DNA of 64,000 bases from Varanus komodoensis (Eukaryota > Chordata > Lepidosauria > Squamata > Varanidae). The stretch spans positions 7,063,257 to 7,127,256 of the forward strand of contig NW_025335922.1 of the NCBI RefSeq assembly GCF_004798865.1, given 5' to 3'. The notes under the pieces are model-generated. The model ran no database searches and was not told the origin of the DNA. It saw only the letters and a list, made by a program, of their open reading frames with translations. Numbering within the stretch: the first letter of the stretch is position 1; each line of letters begins with the position of its first letter. This document shows positions 37,601 through 43,859 of the stretch, piece after piece. Both the position numbers and the translations under genes were made by a program.

Positions 37601-37854
37601 ACTTTGCAAGGGATGCTTCATATTCTGACAACTACAGCAGAAGCAATTCTTCCCTCAAGACCATGTTTCTAGCCAAAGTTTTGGTGGGGGAGTTCACAAA
37701 CGGTGTATCTGCCTTTCTGCGCCCTCCTGCTAAAGATAGCCTTAGCACAACGTTCTACAACAGTTGCGTGAATGACATCCGGAATCCATCGATCTTCGTT
37801 ATTTTTGAGAAGCACCAGATTTATCCAGAATACCTAATAAAATACAGAAATTAG
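10354..37854 (+). CDS. PARP12: PARP12, CCCH zinc-finger mono-ADP-ribosyltransferase (12 coding exons)
   Basis: Joined coding exons: 10354-10679, 15507-15642, 20599-20860, 21555-21656, 24658-24781, 26767-26956, 29058-29178, 30571-30670, 33477-33555, 35798-35928, 36899-37050, 37595-37854. They sum to 1983 bp (660 residues), all with GT-AG borders and matching phases. Domains: N-terminal helical region (1-85); CCCH fingers C95/C103/C112/H116, C156/C169/C175/H179, C181/C189/C195/H199 and C264/C272/C278/H282; two WWE-type modules (about 283-316 and 360-425); ART catalytic domain (about 465-660). The H-Y-I triad is H545, Y577 and, by position, I641, which predicts mono- rather than poly-ADP-ribosylation. 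Mammalian PARP12 is an interferon-induced RNA-binding antiviral enzyme of Golgi and stress granules. Human PARP12 is about 700 residues; this protein is shorter in the linkers and lacks the extended C-terminal tail. PARP12 rather than ZC3HAV1 is chosen because the catalytic triad is intact and the neighbour is TBXAS1. Confidence 0.96.
11946..12001 (+). repeat. Short unnamed repeat ending in TAGGATTGC
   Basis: GGCATGCTGGGAGTTGGAAA followed by AAGTATGTGTAGGATTGC. It is the same unit as at 18131-18260 and others, here without the 5' half. Confidence 0.6.
12186..12610 (-). mobile_element. CR1 LINE 3' end (copy 1)
   Basis: It starts on the plus strand with AGAGTCATAGAATAGTAGAG, the inverse of the CR1 3' terminus. 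It continues through CR1 3' UTR and the C-terminal coding region (the FSLEKQG.RGM-like stretch near 12490-12530). It is 5'-truncated and diverged. Confidence 0.85.
12611..13610 (-). mobile_element. CR1 LINE with reverse-transcriptase remnant (copy 2)
   Basis: A second 3' terminus (AGAATCATAGAATAGTAGAG) begins directly after copy 1 in the same orientation. On the minus strand, 13255-13061 reads [16 protein letters not shown] followed by [15 protein letters not shown], the CR1 reverse-transcriptase core. 13415-13212 reads the preceding [19 protein letters not shown] segment. Frames are interrupted, so it is inactive. Confidence 0.9.
14389..14947 (+). mobile_element. Tc1/mariner (Tigger-like) non-autonomous element with internal minisatellite
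   Basis: Inverted ends CAGTGGTACCTC and GAGGTACCACTG are each flanked by TA, the Tc1/mariner target duplication. The outer arms contain matching inverted stretches (GGTCATGAGCCAAGTC and GACTTGGTCATGAACTG). The centre (about 14650-14850) is a GC-rich array of roughly 30-bp units built on GGGAAGACGGGC and AATCGCGCTCG. No transposase is present. The array makes four overlapping spurious reading frames. Confidence 0.87.
15305..15415. repeat. Short repeat with inverted halves (GAGTAA...TTACTC type)
   Basis: ACTTACTTGGGAGTAAGAGC is followed by TTTACTTTTGAGTAAACATG and CATAGAATCATGC. The arrangement is partly palindromic. A related copy is at about 175-240. It is common in reptile genomes, but I cannot name the family. 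Confidence 0.5.
15507..15642 (+). CDS. PARP12: PARP12 coding exon 2
   Basis: 136 bp. The first base completes R109; it then reads [20 protein letters not shown] and ends NDPSLIPE (residue 154). It finishes zinc finger 1 (C112, H116). Acceptor TTTCAG/G and donor CCCGAG/GTGAGG are good. It corresponds closely to human CCCH plus the NELCQLL-FQNDP region. Confidence 0.95.
16340..16795 (+). mobile_element. L2-type LINE 3' end
   Basis: The frame reads [20 protein letters not shown], then [20 protein letters not shown] and [14 protein letters not shown]. This is the conserved C-terminus downstream of the reverse transcriptase in L2/Rex-type LINEs (WNALP, FK..LKT.LF). The 3' UTR carries GTGAGCCGCCCCGAGGC and a tail of AATAAATAAATAA. 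5'-truncated. The C-terminal frame (16128-16613) is still open, so the insertion is relatively young. Confidence 0.88.
17420..17720 (-). mobile_element. CR1/L2-clade LINE fragment
   Basis: CATATTCCAGAGTTTGGGAG, AGAAACCCCTGTCACAAATG and CTCTGTGAGTAATGATGCCC follow the pattern seen repeatedly in reptile CR1/L2-clade elements (region downstream of the RT, minus strand). No intact frame. Confidence 0.5.
18131..18260 (+). repeat. Unnamed ~130-bp repeat, longest copy
   Basis: It runs from GCTTATGTGCACGTGACTTG through GGGTCACCATC and GACTGGCTGGATATGCTGAG to CTAAACATGCATAGGAT. It aligns along most of its length with 19283-19395, and its last 60 bases with several other window copies. Confidence 0.7.
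18318..18392 (+). mobile_element. BovB/RTE LINE terminus, severely truncated
   Basis: Only the last 75 bases remain: GTCCATGGGGTCGCGATGGG, TCGGACACGGCTTTGCGACT, then AACAGCAACAACAACAAC. The end matches the BovB copy at 6170-6447. A SINE that borrows the BovB tail is an alternative, but no tRNA-like head precedes it. Confidence 0.8.
19185..19660 (-). mobile_element. CR1-like LINE 3' region, split by a short repeat
   Basis: CCATGTTCCATCAGGCCAAG, GGTCCATCTGGTTC, ATAGCCAGCAAGACTAGTAG and CCTTTTAAAGCCATCC are landmarks of a common squamate CR1-type 3' region (minus). At 19283-19395 the short unnamed repeat interrupts it. The flanks AACCAGCTGCTCACAGG and AACCAGCTGCTCTCAGG are duplicated around the insert. 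Confidence 0.6.
19283..19395 (+). repeat. Unnamed ~130-bp repeat, second copy
   Basis: GCTTATGTGCATCTGACTAG, GGGTCACCATCCCATGCATG and GGCTGGCTGGGGCACACTGG, ending ATGCATAGGAT. It lies inside the CR1-like region and has its flank repeated on both sides. Confidence 0.65.
20599..20860 (+). CDS. PARP12: PARP12 coding exon 3
   Basis: 262 bp, residues 155-241 plus one base. [19 protein letters not shown] and [19 protein letters not shown] encode zinc fingers 2 and 3 (C156/C169/C175/H179 and C181/C189/C195/H199); [19 protein letters not shown] follows. The match to vertebrate PARP12 is very strong. Acceptor TTCCCAG, donor AAAG/GTAGAG. Confidence 0.96.
21370..21532 (-). repeat. MIR-like SINE immediately upstream of exon 4
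   Basis: The minus-strand core TCTCACAACAACCTTGTGAG and GTAGGTTAATCTGAGGGATA is followed by the head region. It ends about 20 bases before the acceptor AG, so the exon 4 polypyrimidine tract (TTTTTTCCTTCTTCCCC) directly adjoins the SINE. Confidence 0.7.
21555..21656 (+). CDS. PARP12: PARP12 coding exon 4
   Basis: 102 bp, residues 242-275 plus one base. A linker ([20 protein letters not shown]) leads into [13 protein letters not shown], the first part of zinc finger 4 (C264, C272). The human linker here is longer, so the protein is shorter at this point. The finger is completed by exon 5. Confidence 0.94.
21657..24657. other. PARP12: PARP12 intron 4
   Basis: About 3 kb of mostly unique-looking sequence. 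23990-24090 has long G tracts (up to 11-12 G), candidate G-quadruplex sequence on the transcript. Other exons were looked for and not found; exons 4 and 5 join in phase. Confidence 0.7.
24658..24781 (+). CDS. PARP12: PARP12 coding exon 5
   Basis: 124 bp, residues 276-316 plus two bases. [20 protein letters not shown] completes zinc finger 4 (C278, H282) and starts a WWE-type module (W289, W297). It ends [10 protein letters not shown]. Acceptor TATCCAG, donor AAAG/GTATAG. Confidence 0.95.
25230..25485 (+). mobile_element. RTE-type LINE 3' end
   Basis: GCAAGACTCTGGAAAAGACA, AAGCGATGGATTGACTTCGT and AAGGAAGCCACAACC are RTE C-terminal codons ([14 protein letters not shown]-like). The terminus is GAGGCGACTTGACAACACAT followed by an ACAACA tail. 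It belongs to a second RTE subfamily, distinguished from the BovB copies at 5093 and 6170 by its GACTTGA terminus. Frames are interrupted. Confidence 0.82.
26767..26956 (+). CDS. PARP12: PARP12 coding exon 6
   Basis: 190 bp, residues 317-380. [20 protein letters not shown] then [20 protein letters not shown]: the WWE2 module with W367, W374 and E376, which in related proteins recognises ADP-ribose-containing chains. Exon ends in phase 0 at GTTCAA/GTAAGT. Confidence 0.96.
27525..27541. repeat. Poly-G tract in intron 6
   Basis: A run of about 13 consecutive G. Such tracts are mutation-prone and often mis-sequenced. Confidence 0.85.
28445..28665 (-). repeat. MIR-like SINE
   Basis: The tail side ATTTATTTATTCATTTTTAT precedes AAAGGACTCAAGG and the core CCAACCACAGCCTTCTGAGG / TAGGATAGGCC. 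The head side is CCCAGTCCAGCATGCTGCCC. Full length in minus orientation, diverged. Confidence 0.7.
29058..29178 (+). CDS. PARP12: PARP12 coding exon 7
   Basis: 121 bp, residues 381-420 plus one base. [20 protein letters not shown] and [15 protein letters not shown], the C-terminal strand region of WWE2 (human LKFQAGKHNYELDFK). Acceptor CCGGCAG, donor AAAG/GTAGGT. Confidence 0.95.
29319..29669 (+). repeat. Interspersed repeat, probable hAT-type non-autonomous element
   Basis: It aligns in order with 55795-56185: TTCTTGGGAGCCACA, GCCAAAACTCCAAAAAATGC, GAGCTGTGGAAGAGGTATTT, CATCTGGGGAACCC. Terminal motifs CAGGGATGG and CCATTCCTG are roughly inverse, but no convincing target duplication was found. 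Confidence 0.5.
29860..30162. repeat. AACAAACCATGGTT-type palindromic repeat and short unnamed repeat
   Basis: Several inverted motifs (GTTTGTTAATCACAAAC, AACAAACCGTGGTTTGTTAG) lie in 29905-30015. 30096-30162 is a copy of the unnamed short repeat (GACTGGCTGGGGTATGCTGG to CACATAAGATT). Confidence 0.5.
30571..30670 (+). CDS. PARP12: PARP12 coding exon 8
   Basis: 100 bp, completing residue 421 and running to 453 plus two bases. [20 protein letters not shown] then [13 protein letters not shown]: a basic linker between WWE2 and the catalytic domain, aligned with human AFVQKNLVYGTTKKVCRRP. Acceptor TTTGTCAG, donor GCAAG/GTTGGT. Confidence 0.92.
31190..31330 (+). repeat. MIR-like SINE, strongly diverged
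   Basis: GCCATGAAGCTCCCTGGG is the conserved core motif. The tail (GAGCATAAATGTAAGAAATA) is also recognisable; the head is lost. Confidence 0.45.
31784..31868 (+). repeat. Local duplicate A in intron 8
   Basis: GAGGAGTGCCTTGTTAGCAG, CTGGGCTAGGGAAATGGACT and GAATGTTACTTAAAAATC match 32424-32510 in the same order and orientation. It is followed by a C10 tract. Confidence 0.65.
32235..32391 (+). repeat. Interspersed repeat, copy 1 of 3
   Basis: TTTACAAACAAATAATTTAA, TAGTTTACCACTTTGTCTTT and CTGGCATCCC...GAGAGTTCTC match parts of 51211-51360 and 53070-53175. Family unknown to me. Confidence 0.5.
32424..32510 (+). repeat. Local duplicate B in intron 8
   Basis: GAGGAGTGCCTTTTTAGCAA and GGGTCAGGGAAATGGACGAG, then GGGTTACGTAAAAAGC. 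It matches 31784-31868, about 640 bp upstream. Confidence 0.65.
33477..33555 (+). CDS. PARP12: PARP12 coding exon 9 (short)
   Basis: 79 bp. The first base completes R454; it then reads [20 protein letters not shown] and PEVGYE (to residue 480). It was found by the missing human segment IPDYWDSSALPDPGFQ and is confirmed by phase: it begins with one base and ends in phase 0, exactly bridging exons 8 and 10. Acceptor AAGCAG/G, donor ATGAG/GTAGGA. The N-terminal half of the exon is poorly conserved; the WD..LP..G core marks the start of the catalytic region. Confidence 0.9.
34250..34790 (+). repeat. Probable repeat rich in CAGCCATTTTGTG-type units
   Basis: CAGCCATTTCATGAATGGTC and CAGCCATTTTGTGAGCACAT are internally repeated, followed by CCCAAAATGGTGGGGGGCCC. 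Similar phrases are frequent in reptile dispersed repeats, but I could not fix ends or family. Confidence 0.35.
35101..35222. repeat. Foldback repeat, diverged copy
   Basis: Left arm CAGGTGTCCTGCAGATGTGT and right arm CACATTTGCAAGATACCAGC are imperfect inverses around GGCTATGCTGGC. Same family as 54215-54337. Confidence 0.5.
35798..35928 (+). CDS. PARP12: PARP12 coding exon 10
   Basis: 131 bp, residues 481-523 plus two bases. [39 protein letters not shown] and YQ: the first strand-helix of the ART fold (human KIERVQNLALWEVYQW). Acceptor CTTCCAG, donor AGTG/GTATGT. Confidence 0.96.
36769..36795. repeat. (ATAGA)n pentanucleotide microsatellite
   Basis: About five ATAGA units in intron 10. Short AATAG-type repeats like this are common in snakes and lizards, where they have been linked to CR1 tails; no CR1 is visible beside this one. 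Confidence 0.9.
36899..37050 (+). CDS. PARP12: PARP12 coding exon 11
   Basis: 152 bp; first base completes W524, runs to residue 574 plus one base. [20 protein letters not shown] then [19 protein letters not shown]545 of the HG motif is the first triad residue and binds the NAD ribose. Donor AAAG/GTAACT. An (AT)n tract follows at 37128-37144. Confidence 0.97.
37595..37854 (+). CDS. PARP12: PARP12 coding exon 12, with stop
   Basis: 260 bp including TAG at 37852-37854, residues 575-660. [16 protein letters not shown] carries Y577, the second triad residue; [19 protein letters not shown] carries I641 at the third position, so the usual poly-polymerase glutamate is absent. The chain ends LIKYRN, about 20 residues before the end of the human protein. 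Confidence 0.97.
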
Positions 37855-38525
37855 GTGGAATCTATAGGTGTTTATCTTTCTGCCTTGTAGGTTATTTCCT
37901 GAAAGACTGTGTTAAGAATCTTTTTACATTGGGTCCACCGTGCATTACTCAGTGATTTTTAAATACTTTTGATTAAATTGGTATCCTAATTCATTGGTAA
38001 ACATTTTGTAAAGTATGTTTAGATATAAGAATAACTCTGTGTATTACCTTAGAAGAGGCATGGCTTGAACAAATGTTTGTTCAATGCTTTTTATTTGTAA
38101 GATTCAACTGATTAAAATCCTATGAGACTGCAATCCTGTGCCATTCTTTGTGGCAAGTATTTTATCTACTAAAGCACCAGGAAGGGGTAGACAAATTTTA
38201 GAAATGTCTTAGAAGAAAGTGGCCTTGTGAACTGCATTGCTGTCCAGAGCAGCTTCTCCTAACCTGGCACTTTCCGGAGGTTCTGGACTTAAATCCCAAT
38301 GCGGGTTGCAGAGATTCTGGGTACCACATTCGTAACACTATTCCAGAGCCCTAAAATTATTACTGATCCAAGCATACCACATATGCATCTCTTAGATGCA
38401 CTCCAGTTGTAGTCACTAGGTTTGTGTTTCTTCTTGTAACGTAGTTTGTCAGCTGCCTTTATCGTGAACAGTGTACATTTCTGAATTTTGGATTTGTGAA
38501 ATAAAGCCCATGCTGGAAATGTTTT
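37855..38525 (+). other. PARP12: PARP12 3' untranslated region (inferred)
   Basis: From the stop codon to shortly after the AATAAA at 38500-38505. The end is inferred from the hexamer and a downstream GT-rich stretch (TTGTGTACATGTGC). A half copy of the foldback repeat (about 38250-38295) lies inside. Confidence 0.6.
38500..38505 (+). terminator. PARP12: PARP12 polyadenylation signal
   Basis: Canonical AATAAA about 645 bases after the stop, followed within 30-45 bases by a GT-rich stretch. ATTAAA variants at about 37974 and 38112 are possible earlier sites. Confidence 0.65.
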
Positions 38526-38620
38526 AACACTAATCATTGTGTACATGTGCTCTACTGAAATAGTGGAATGATTCTGGTACGCTGAGTTGTGTCATGCAGC
38601 TACAGAGGGATGACTGAGAC

Positions 38621-38680
38621 ACAATCCTATACACATTTAGACAGAAAAAACTGAACAACTCCCAGCATTCCCAAGCCAAC
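38621..38680 (-). repeat. Short unnamed repeat, inverted copy
   Basis: ACAATCCTATACACATTTAG, ACAACTCCCAGCATTCCCAA: minus-strand form of the unit at 18131-18260. A plus-strand copy follows at 38905-38956, so the two are about 230 bp apart in inverted orientation. Confidence 0.6.
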
Positions 38681-38689
38681 AGAAAGGCC

Positions 38690-38880
38690 CTACAAGGTTT
38701 CAGACGGGGACCTGGGAGATCTAGTTTCTGGGTCCCACTCAGCCATGAAGCTCACTGGGGGACTTTGGGCCAGTCACTCACTCTCAGTCTAACCTACCTC
38801 ACAGAACTGTTCTAAGTATAAAAACAGAGTGAGGGAGAGTAAGTTGCCTTTGGTTCCTTGCAAAAGTAAAAGGGCATTAT
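38690..38880 (+). repeat. MIR-like SINE
   Basis: CAGCCATGAAGCTCACTGGG, CTTTGGGCCAGTCACTCACT, CTCAGTCTAACCTACCTCAC: a well-preserved core in plus orientation; the head is partly lost. It sits between the two inverted short repeats. Confidence 0.8.
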
Positions 38881-38904
38881 GTAAGTACAATGTCAAAAGA
38901 ACAA

Positions 38905-38956
38905 CTTCCAGCCTACAAAAAAGTTGTAGGAATTGTTCTGTCTGAACATGGCTAGG
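38905..38956 (+). repeat. Short unnamed repeat
   Basis: AGTTGTAGGAATTGTTCTGT then CTGAACATGGCTAGGATTG; partner of the inverted copy at 38621-38680. Confidence 0.55.
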
Positions 38957-40569
38957 ATTGTACCTTGAGCAGCTTAAGTAAAACTGAACTAGTCGAATAA
39001 TTCAGAATCACAAGGAATGGCTCAGTTTTAAGGCAGTAAGCCATCCTGAGATGCTCGTGGTGGACGGGGTAGAAAAGCTGTAATTAATTAATTTGGCTGG
39101 ATTCTGTATCAGGTTCTTGAGACTATACAGCTGTAGCTGTAAAATCTTTCAGCACTGTGAAGCTTAAGTGGCTGCTGCCTTGTCTCATCTGGTTGATCCT
39201 TTGTACAATGTACCCAACCTCCCTTGTATGCAAGTTAAAGGACTGATGGCAGAATACCACCAGACTGAATCTGCAGCAGTTCTTTTATCCTCTGGCCACA
39301 CACACCCAGCTTGAGTGGAATGTAGTGATGGGGAACATCAGATGTACCTGCTAATGAAATCAAAGTATAGAATGGCCATTATTTCACATTACGATAGCCA
39401 TATAGTCACAGGAAAGGTCCCTTGAAATCTGAATGCAAGAATGAAGATTCTATACGCAGATCTTTTTCCTTTAGGCTGGGTGTGTGTGTCCTTTTCCCCT
39501 TTTTAAACAAGCCACCAGCTTCCCCTCTTCCCAGGTCTCCCACAATACTGCCTTTTCAAGAGAAGCCTTTGCTGAAATGCCTTGCTACTGCTGTACTTTA
39601 TTCCAGTTAGCTTCCACCAGCAGCTTTCCCTGCTACTCTTTTTTACTGAAGTACTATTTTCTCTTCAGTCCTTAGTCCTAAAAGTCTAATTCAGATCGCA
39701 TGCACGACAATCTTTTGAAGGTCAAGCACAACGTTCCTCTGCGTGTCAGCCACAGAACATAGAAATCGCAACCACAAGAACACGCATGTGCATGCGCCCA
39801 CACAGTTTATAAGTTCAGTCCTTTCATTTGCACTTGAATGAAGCCAGGCATGAGAAAAAGGATCAAGCAGATGAGACCAGGCAGTACAGTACCACCCGCT
39901 TCTGAGCCTCACAACCCTGGAATGTTGCTAACATCTTCCCCAACATTCATGCAATGCCCAGGTTTGCCTTCCATCTGAAGAATGGCAGGCTGTACAGAGA
40001 GGCAGTGTGACTCACGACCACTGACCATTTCAGAGAGTCTAACAGCAAGCTGTGCTTCAAATAACCTTTATTTTCTAAAAGTTTAAAAAAGAGTGCAGAA
40101 TAAAACAGTACAAAACCCCCCACCCACTGTGCATCTGCTATTTCATGATAATATAAGAGGTTTTTTCTAAGAAAAGCATGGGATTGGTCATCCACACATC
40201 ACAGCATTCCCCAGCTACTTTATAAAGTACAGCTTCCAGCTGAGACGAACTAAGAATTCCCTGAAGACGATTCTTTAGAATAATCAGTCATAGCAGCAGA
40301 CCTTTGGTTTGCTTTCTGGCAGTTACTCTAAATACATGTGTGAGCTACTGATGAGCTCTGAAGTTGGGCAAACTGCAGTCAAAGCAAACAAATCCTTAAA
40401 AACAGTGATATTGTCCACTCTGAGATCTTACACAAATATAATGCTTAGAGCGCTAAACCCAACACAAACTTACTTTTTAACCTTTGACACTGCTATTTAT
40501 AACTTCTGTATTTCATAATTGTCATGTGTATGGTGCTTTTACTATAGCTATTATTGTCCTTTGGAAGCA

Positions 40570-40835
40570 AACACGATGAAACTGAAGCTGTTGCACTTAA
40601 GGTGCATCATGAGAAGGCCACACTCTCTGGAGAAGACAATCATGCTAGGGAAAGTTGATGGCAGAAAAAGAAGGGAGAGACCAACTATGAGCTGGAGCAG
40701 TAAAGGAAGTTGCAGCCTTGGGATTTACAAGAGTTGGCAAGACTGTCAAGGACAGGACATATGGAGGGCCTTGACAGGACAGTCAGAGGGTCGCCATGAG
40801 TTGGAGGTGACTTGATGGCACATAATAACAACAGT
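40570..40835 (+). mobile_element. RTE-type LINE 3' end
   Basis: CATCATGAGAAGGCCACACT, CTCTGGAGAAGACAATCATG and GCTAGGGAAAGTTGATGGCA encode [19 protein letters not shown]. The terminus GGTGACTTGATGGCACATAA is followed by TAACAACA. 5'-truncated, with a frame open for 98 codons. Same subfamily as 25230-25485. Confidence 0.87.
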
Positions 40836-43784
40836 TACCCTTGGAGAAACAGGGCTCTGGTTGATCAGAGACGTGTCCAGCAACAGCTAGAATTTGCAGC
40901 AGGCCTTCTATGCTAAGTCACATCTATGCTAACTCATTCCAGTCCAAGGACTTCAGTTTTACCAAGTTGTCTATTACATAGGTTTGTTGGAGCACACGTC
41001 TTGCATACTTAAGATTCTGTCCTTGGCATCTCCTGTTTAATGATCTCCAGTAACATGGCTGTGACCAATTGCTGCCAGAAACATTGAAAAGCTGCTGCTG
41101 GCTGGGGCAGACAGAGCTCTAGTTTAGAAGGACCTGCATTCTGACTTGCGTAAGGTGGATTGTACATGCTCCAACAGTTCATGCAAAAGCCTTCTATAGA
41201 TGAGCCTACACTATTTGCATACCCAAAGCACCACTGCAAATGAGGTAAATTTAACATACTTTGTAAACTTGCATTTTGTACAGTCATAGCTGCCAAAGAC
41301 ACATGGAGTAAATGCGCAAGAATGCTTATTTGATGCTGATGCTCAGCCCTGGCTCTGAAAACAGGAAGGTCTCATCTTGAAGGACACCTTTGATGCCTTG
41401 GTTGTAAAAGACGTCACGTGAGCGTCTGTACCGGAGGATCTAGGTCTTACACTGAGTAATTCTACCAGTGTAAGCTGGTGTTCAGAAAGTGGAAGAAGTG
41501 CCTTATATAAAACCCTTCTGGACTCATGATGGAAGGAAAGGATGAGTGGTGGGTTCTTTGTTCCTCTTCCATTTTGCGTTTTGTGTTGTTTTCCCACAAT
41601 TTCCCTTCCACCAGGTTGGAGACATGTTTGTTCATGCCATTCTCCACCACTGCGCTCCCTGCCATTTTGCTTCTATCAGACACTGGAACCTTGACTGCAC
41701 AGGGGAAGGGCAGTCAACCTTTCAGCAGGTGCTAGAAGATGGCATCCACAGCAGAGGTTAAATACAGCCAGCCACAGTTTTCGCTGCAGGCCTCTATAAG
41801 CTAGGCTAAAAGTGATCTGGGCATGACAGAAGAGAAAAGAAGGACCCATGCCAAAATGTTGACAAACCAAAAGGTCAGGCAAAGCTACAGATTGTGGTGT
41901 AGAAATGAAGCCTGACATGTAATCTACGATATTTAAAAGAGCTATTTTCAAGACAAAAAGTATGATTTCCCTTGCTTTAGCAGCAAGAGCAAAAACTTTA
42001 AAAATGACCTTTTGTTCTTCCTGTTGCTATTAGTTTTATCATGATCTCTTCACCCCACCCTGTCACATAAGTTTAGTTTCCAAATGCACCAAGTACATCA
42101 CACCTTTTAATCTTTGTTTATTTCTAAGCCCCTCTCTTTTTCATACTCTGCTGAAGCGATAAGGCTAGGGTTGGAGAATTTAGCATCCTAAGAATTCTTG
42201 TTGCAACAAAGTGAAGATGCATACCAGTGGCCTCCTGGCATTCTCTGGGGCCCACGGAATTCTTGGGATCCCCAGGGTGAGGTCCCGTGAGCTTGGTGCA
42301 AGGGCTCTGCTCCCACTGCTGGCTGTGCAGGAAGAACCATGCTGCCTGCCTCTCTGGGAGGACAAACATGCCCTGGGGATGGGGATGGGGCATGCTGGTG
42401 GGGTGGGGTGGGATGGGGAGGAGGCTGGGACCCTCCCATCCTGGTGCTTCATCTCAATGACCATAAATGACCAACCAGATCAAATGCACACGGTGAGAAG
42501 TGGCAGCAATTGCAACCACGGCTGCATCCCACTCCAACCACTGGATGCATGGAAGCCTCCAAGTTTAGCCTGGTGTTTCCTACAAGCACAGGGGAGATCT
42601 GGACAGACCTTCTGGTGGCTTGGCATGAACCTCGAGCACCCGGAACAGCCCTTTCAATGGCTAGCAGAAGCTGCGTTTTGGAAATGTGCTCTGCTTACAT
42701 GATCTGCAAGTAGAGAATTTAGAATTCAGCTGAGATTTCCTCTCACCATTTTTTAGAAAGTTTCCCTGTTCATAAAACTCTGTTGTCTGTTAGCAGCATC
42801 TAATACATACCTGCTCAGACACAGTCCCAACTGGGACTCATTAGGACCCATTGCAACCTTACTTGGGTATAAGTAGTTGGAGGTGGCAAGAGTCATGGGA
42901 TTGTTGAAACAGCGTTGGATTTGCATTGTGGTGTCAAATCCGATGGGGCAGATGCCACCGTCAAGGGTGCAGCGTTCTCTGCAGTCTGCCAGGCCCACGG
43001 ACTTAGACACAACTGCCAGTGACCTCATCGAAGTTCTGCTCCAAGTAAATAAAAATTTGTTTTTCCATGGAGGGTGTTTTCGTCAAAGATTCCACACTGC
43101 TACTTTTGTAATCATTTGTATCAGAAAAGCATTAAAGTAAAGCTGTAACTCTGCTGCAGCTGATGGATGGATGGCTCTTGAGTAATACCATAGCACAGAA
43201 CAAAGCTGATGCTCAACGTGTAAATAACCCCAACAGCTACCTGGAGCTCATAGATGCTAGTCAGGTTTGGATGCACATCTGAAGCTTCAGCAGTCATGGT
43301 TGTTTCTAGCTTCACAAACTATGGTTTACGAAGCAGAGAACAAGCATGAAGGCCAGGTACCCTTACCTTCCCACCCTCACTTGTTAGTTTCTGCTCAAAA
43401 ATCTAGGTTTTTTTGATTCTGCCAGAGTTCCCCAGTTTGATTGGAGGATTCTGGCTTTATGTTGTTTAAGAAACCAGGAAAATAAGCCAAGGTATGAACT
43501 CTTGTGCTGTATCTGTTCATTTATGAACTGTTTCTCAAGGGCAGAGCTTAGAGAGGGGCCCACATATATGTCAAATTTGTCTTGCTTTCTTCTTTAAAGC
43601 ACACAAATATTTCCTAGCACACTGAGATTTTGGGAACACTACATTCTGCTCCCTAAAACCTGATTTTTTTGAAGATAGATTATACATAGAAGAGAAAGCC
43701 TGGTCCAGCATATTTTCAGTACAGTAATTACATCACAAAACAAGTCATCTTTTTTTAGACGGCATGCAGAGTGGTGATTTTGCT

Positions 43785-43859
43785 CTATCGAGAAACCAGC
43801 TTGATGCAGACTCCATTCTGGGGTCCCAGCGTGCCATGAGATTTCAGCTGCAAAGGAAT
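43785..43859 (-). CDS. TBXAS1: TBXAS1 last coding exon
   Basis: 75 bp with TAG at 43787-43785. [14 protein letters not shown] and [10 protein letters not shown]. Acceptor TTTGCCCAG (read on the minus strand), phase 0. Residues before it in the local frame are intron. Confidence 0.95.
   Translation of the reverse strand: MPLQLKSHGTLGPQNGVCIKLVSR

Larger units (their letters stand above)
38526..43784. other. Convergent intergenic interval, with TBXAS1 3' UTR at its right end
   Basis: It separates the 3' ends of PARP12 and TBXAS1. Contents: two short unnamed repeats, one MIR-like SINE, one RTE end and otherwise unassigned sequence. No further gene was recognised. The TBXAS1 mRNA end is uncertain: the nearest canonical AATAAA on the minus strand is at 42122-42117, about 1.7 kb past the stop, with CATAAA variants closer at about 43455 and 43510. 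Confidence 0.55.

Noticed and set aside
37836-37841. AATAAA as the PARP12 polyadenylation signal
   Set aside because: It lies inside the coding sequence (CTAATAAAATAC, residues LIK), upstream of the stop codon.
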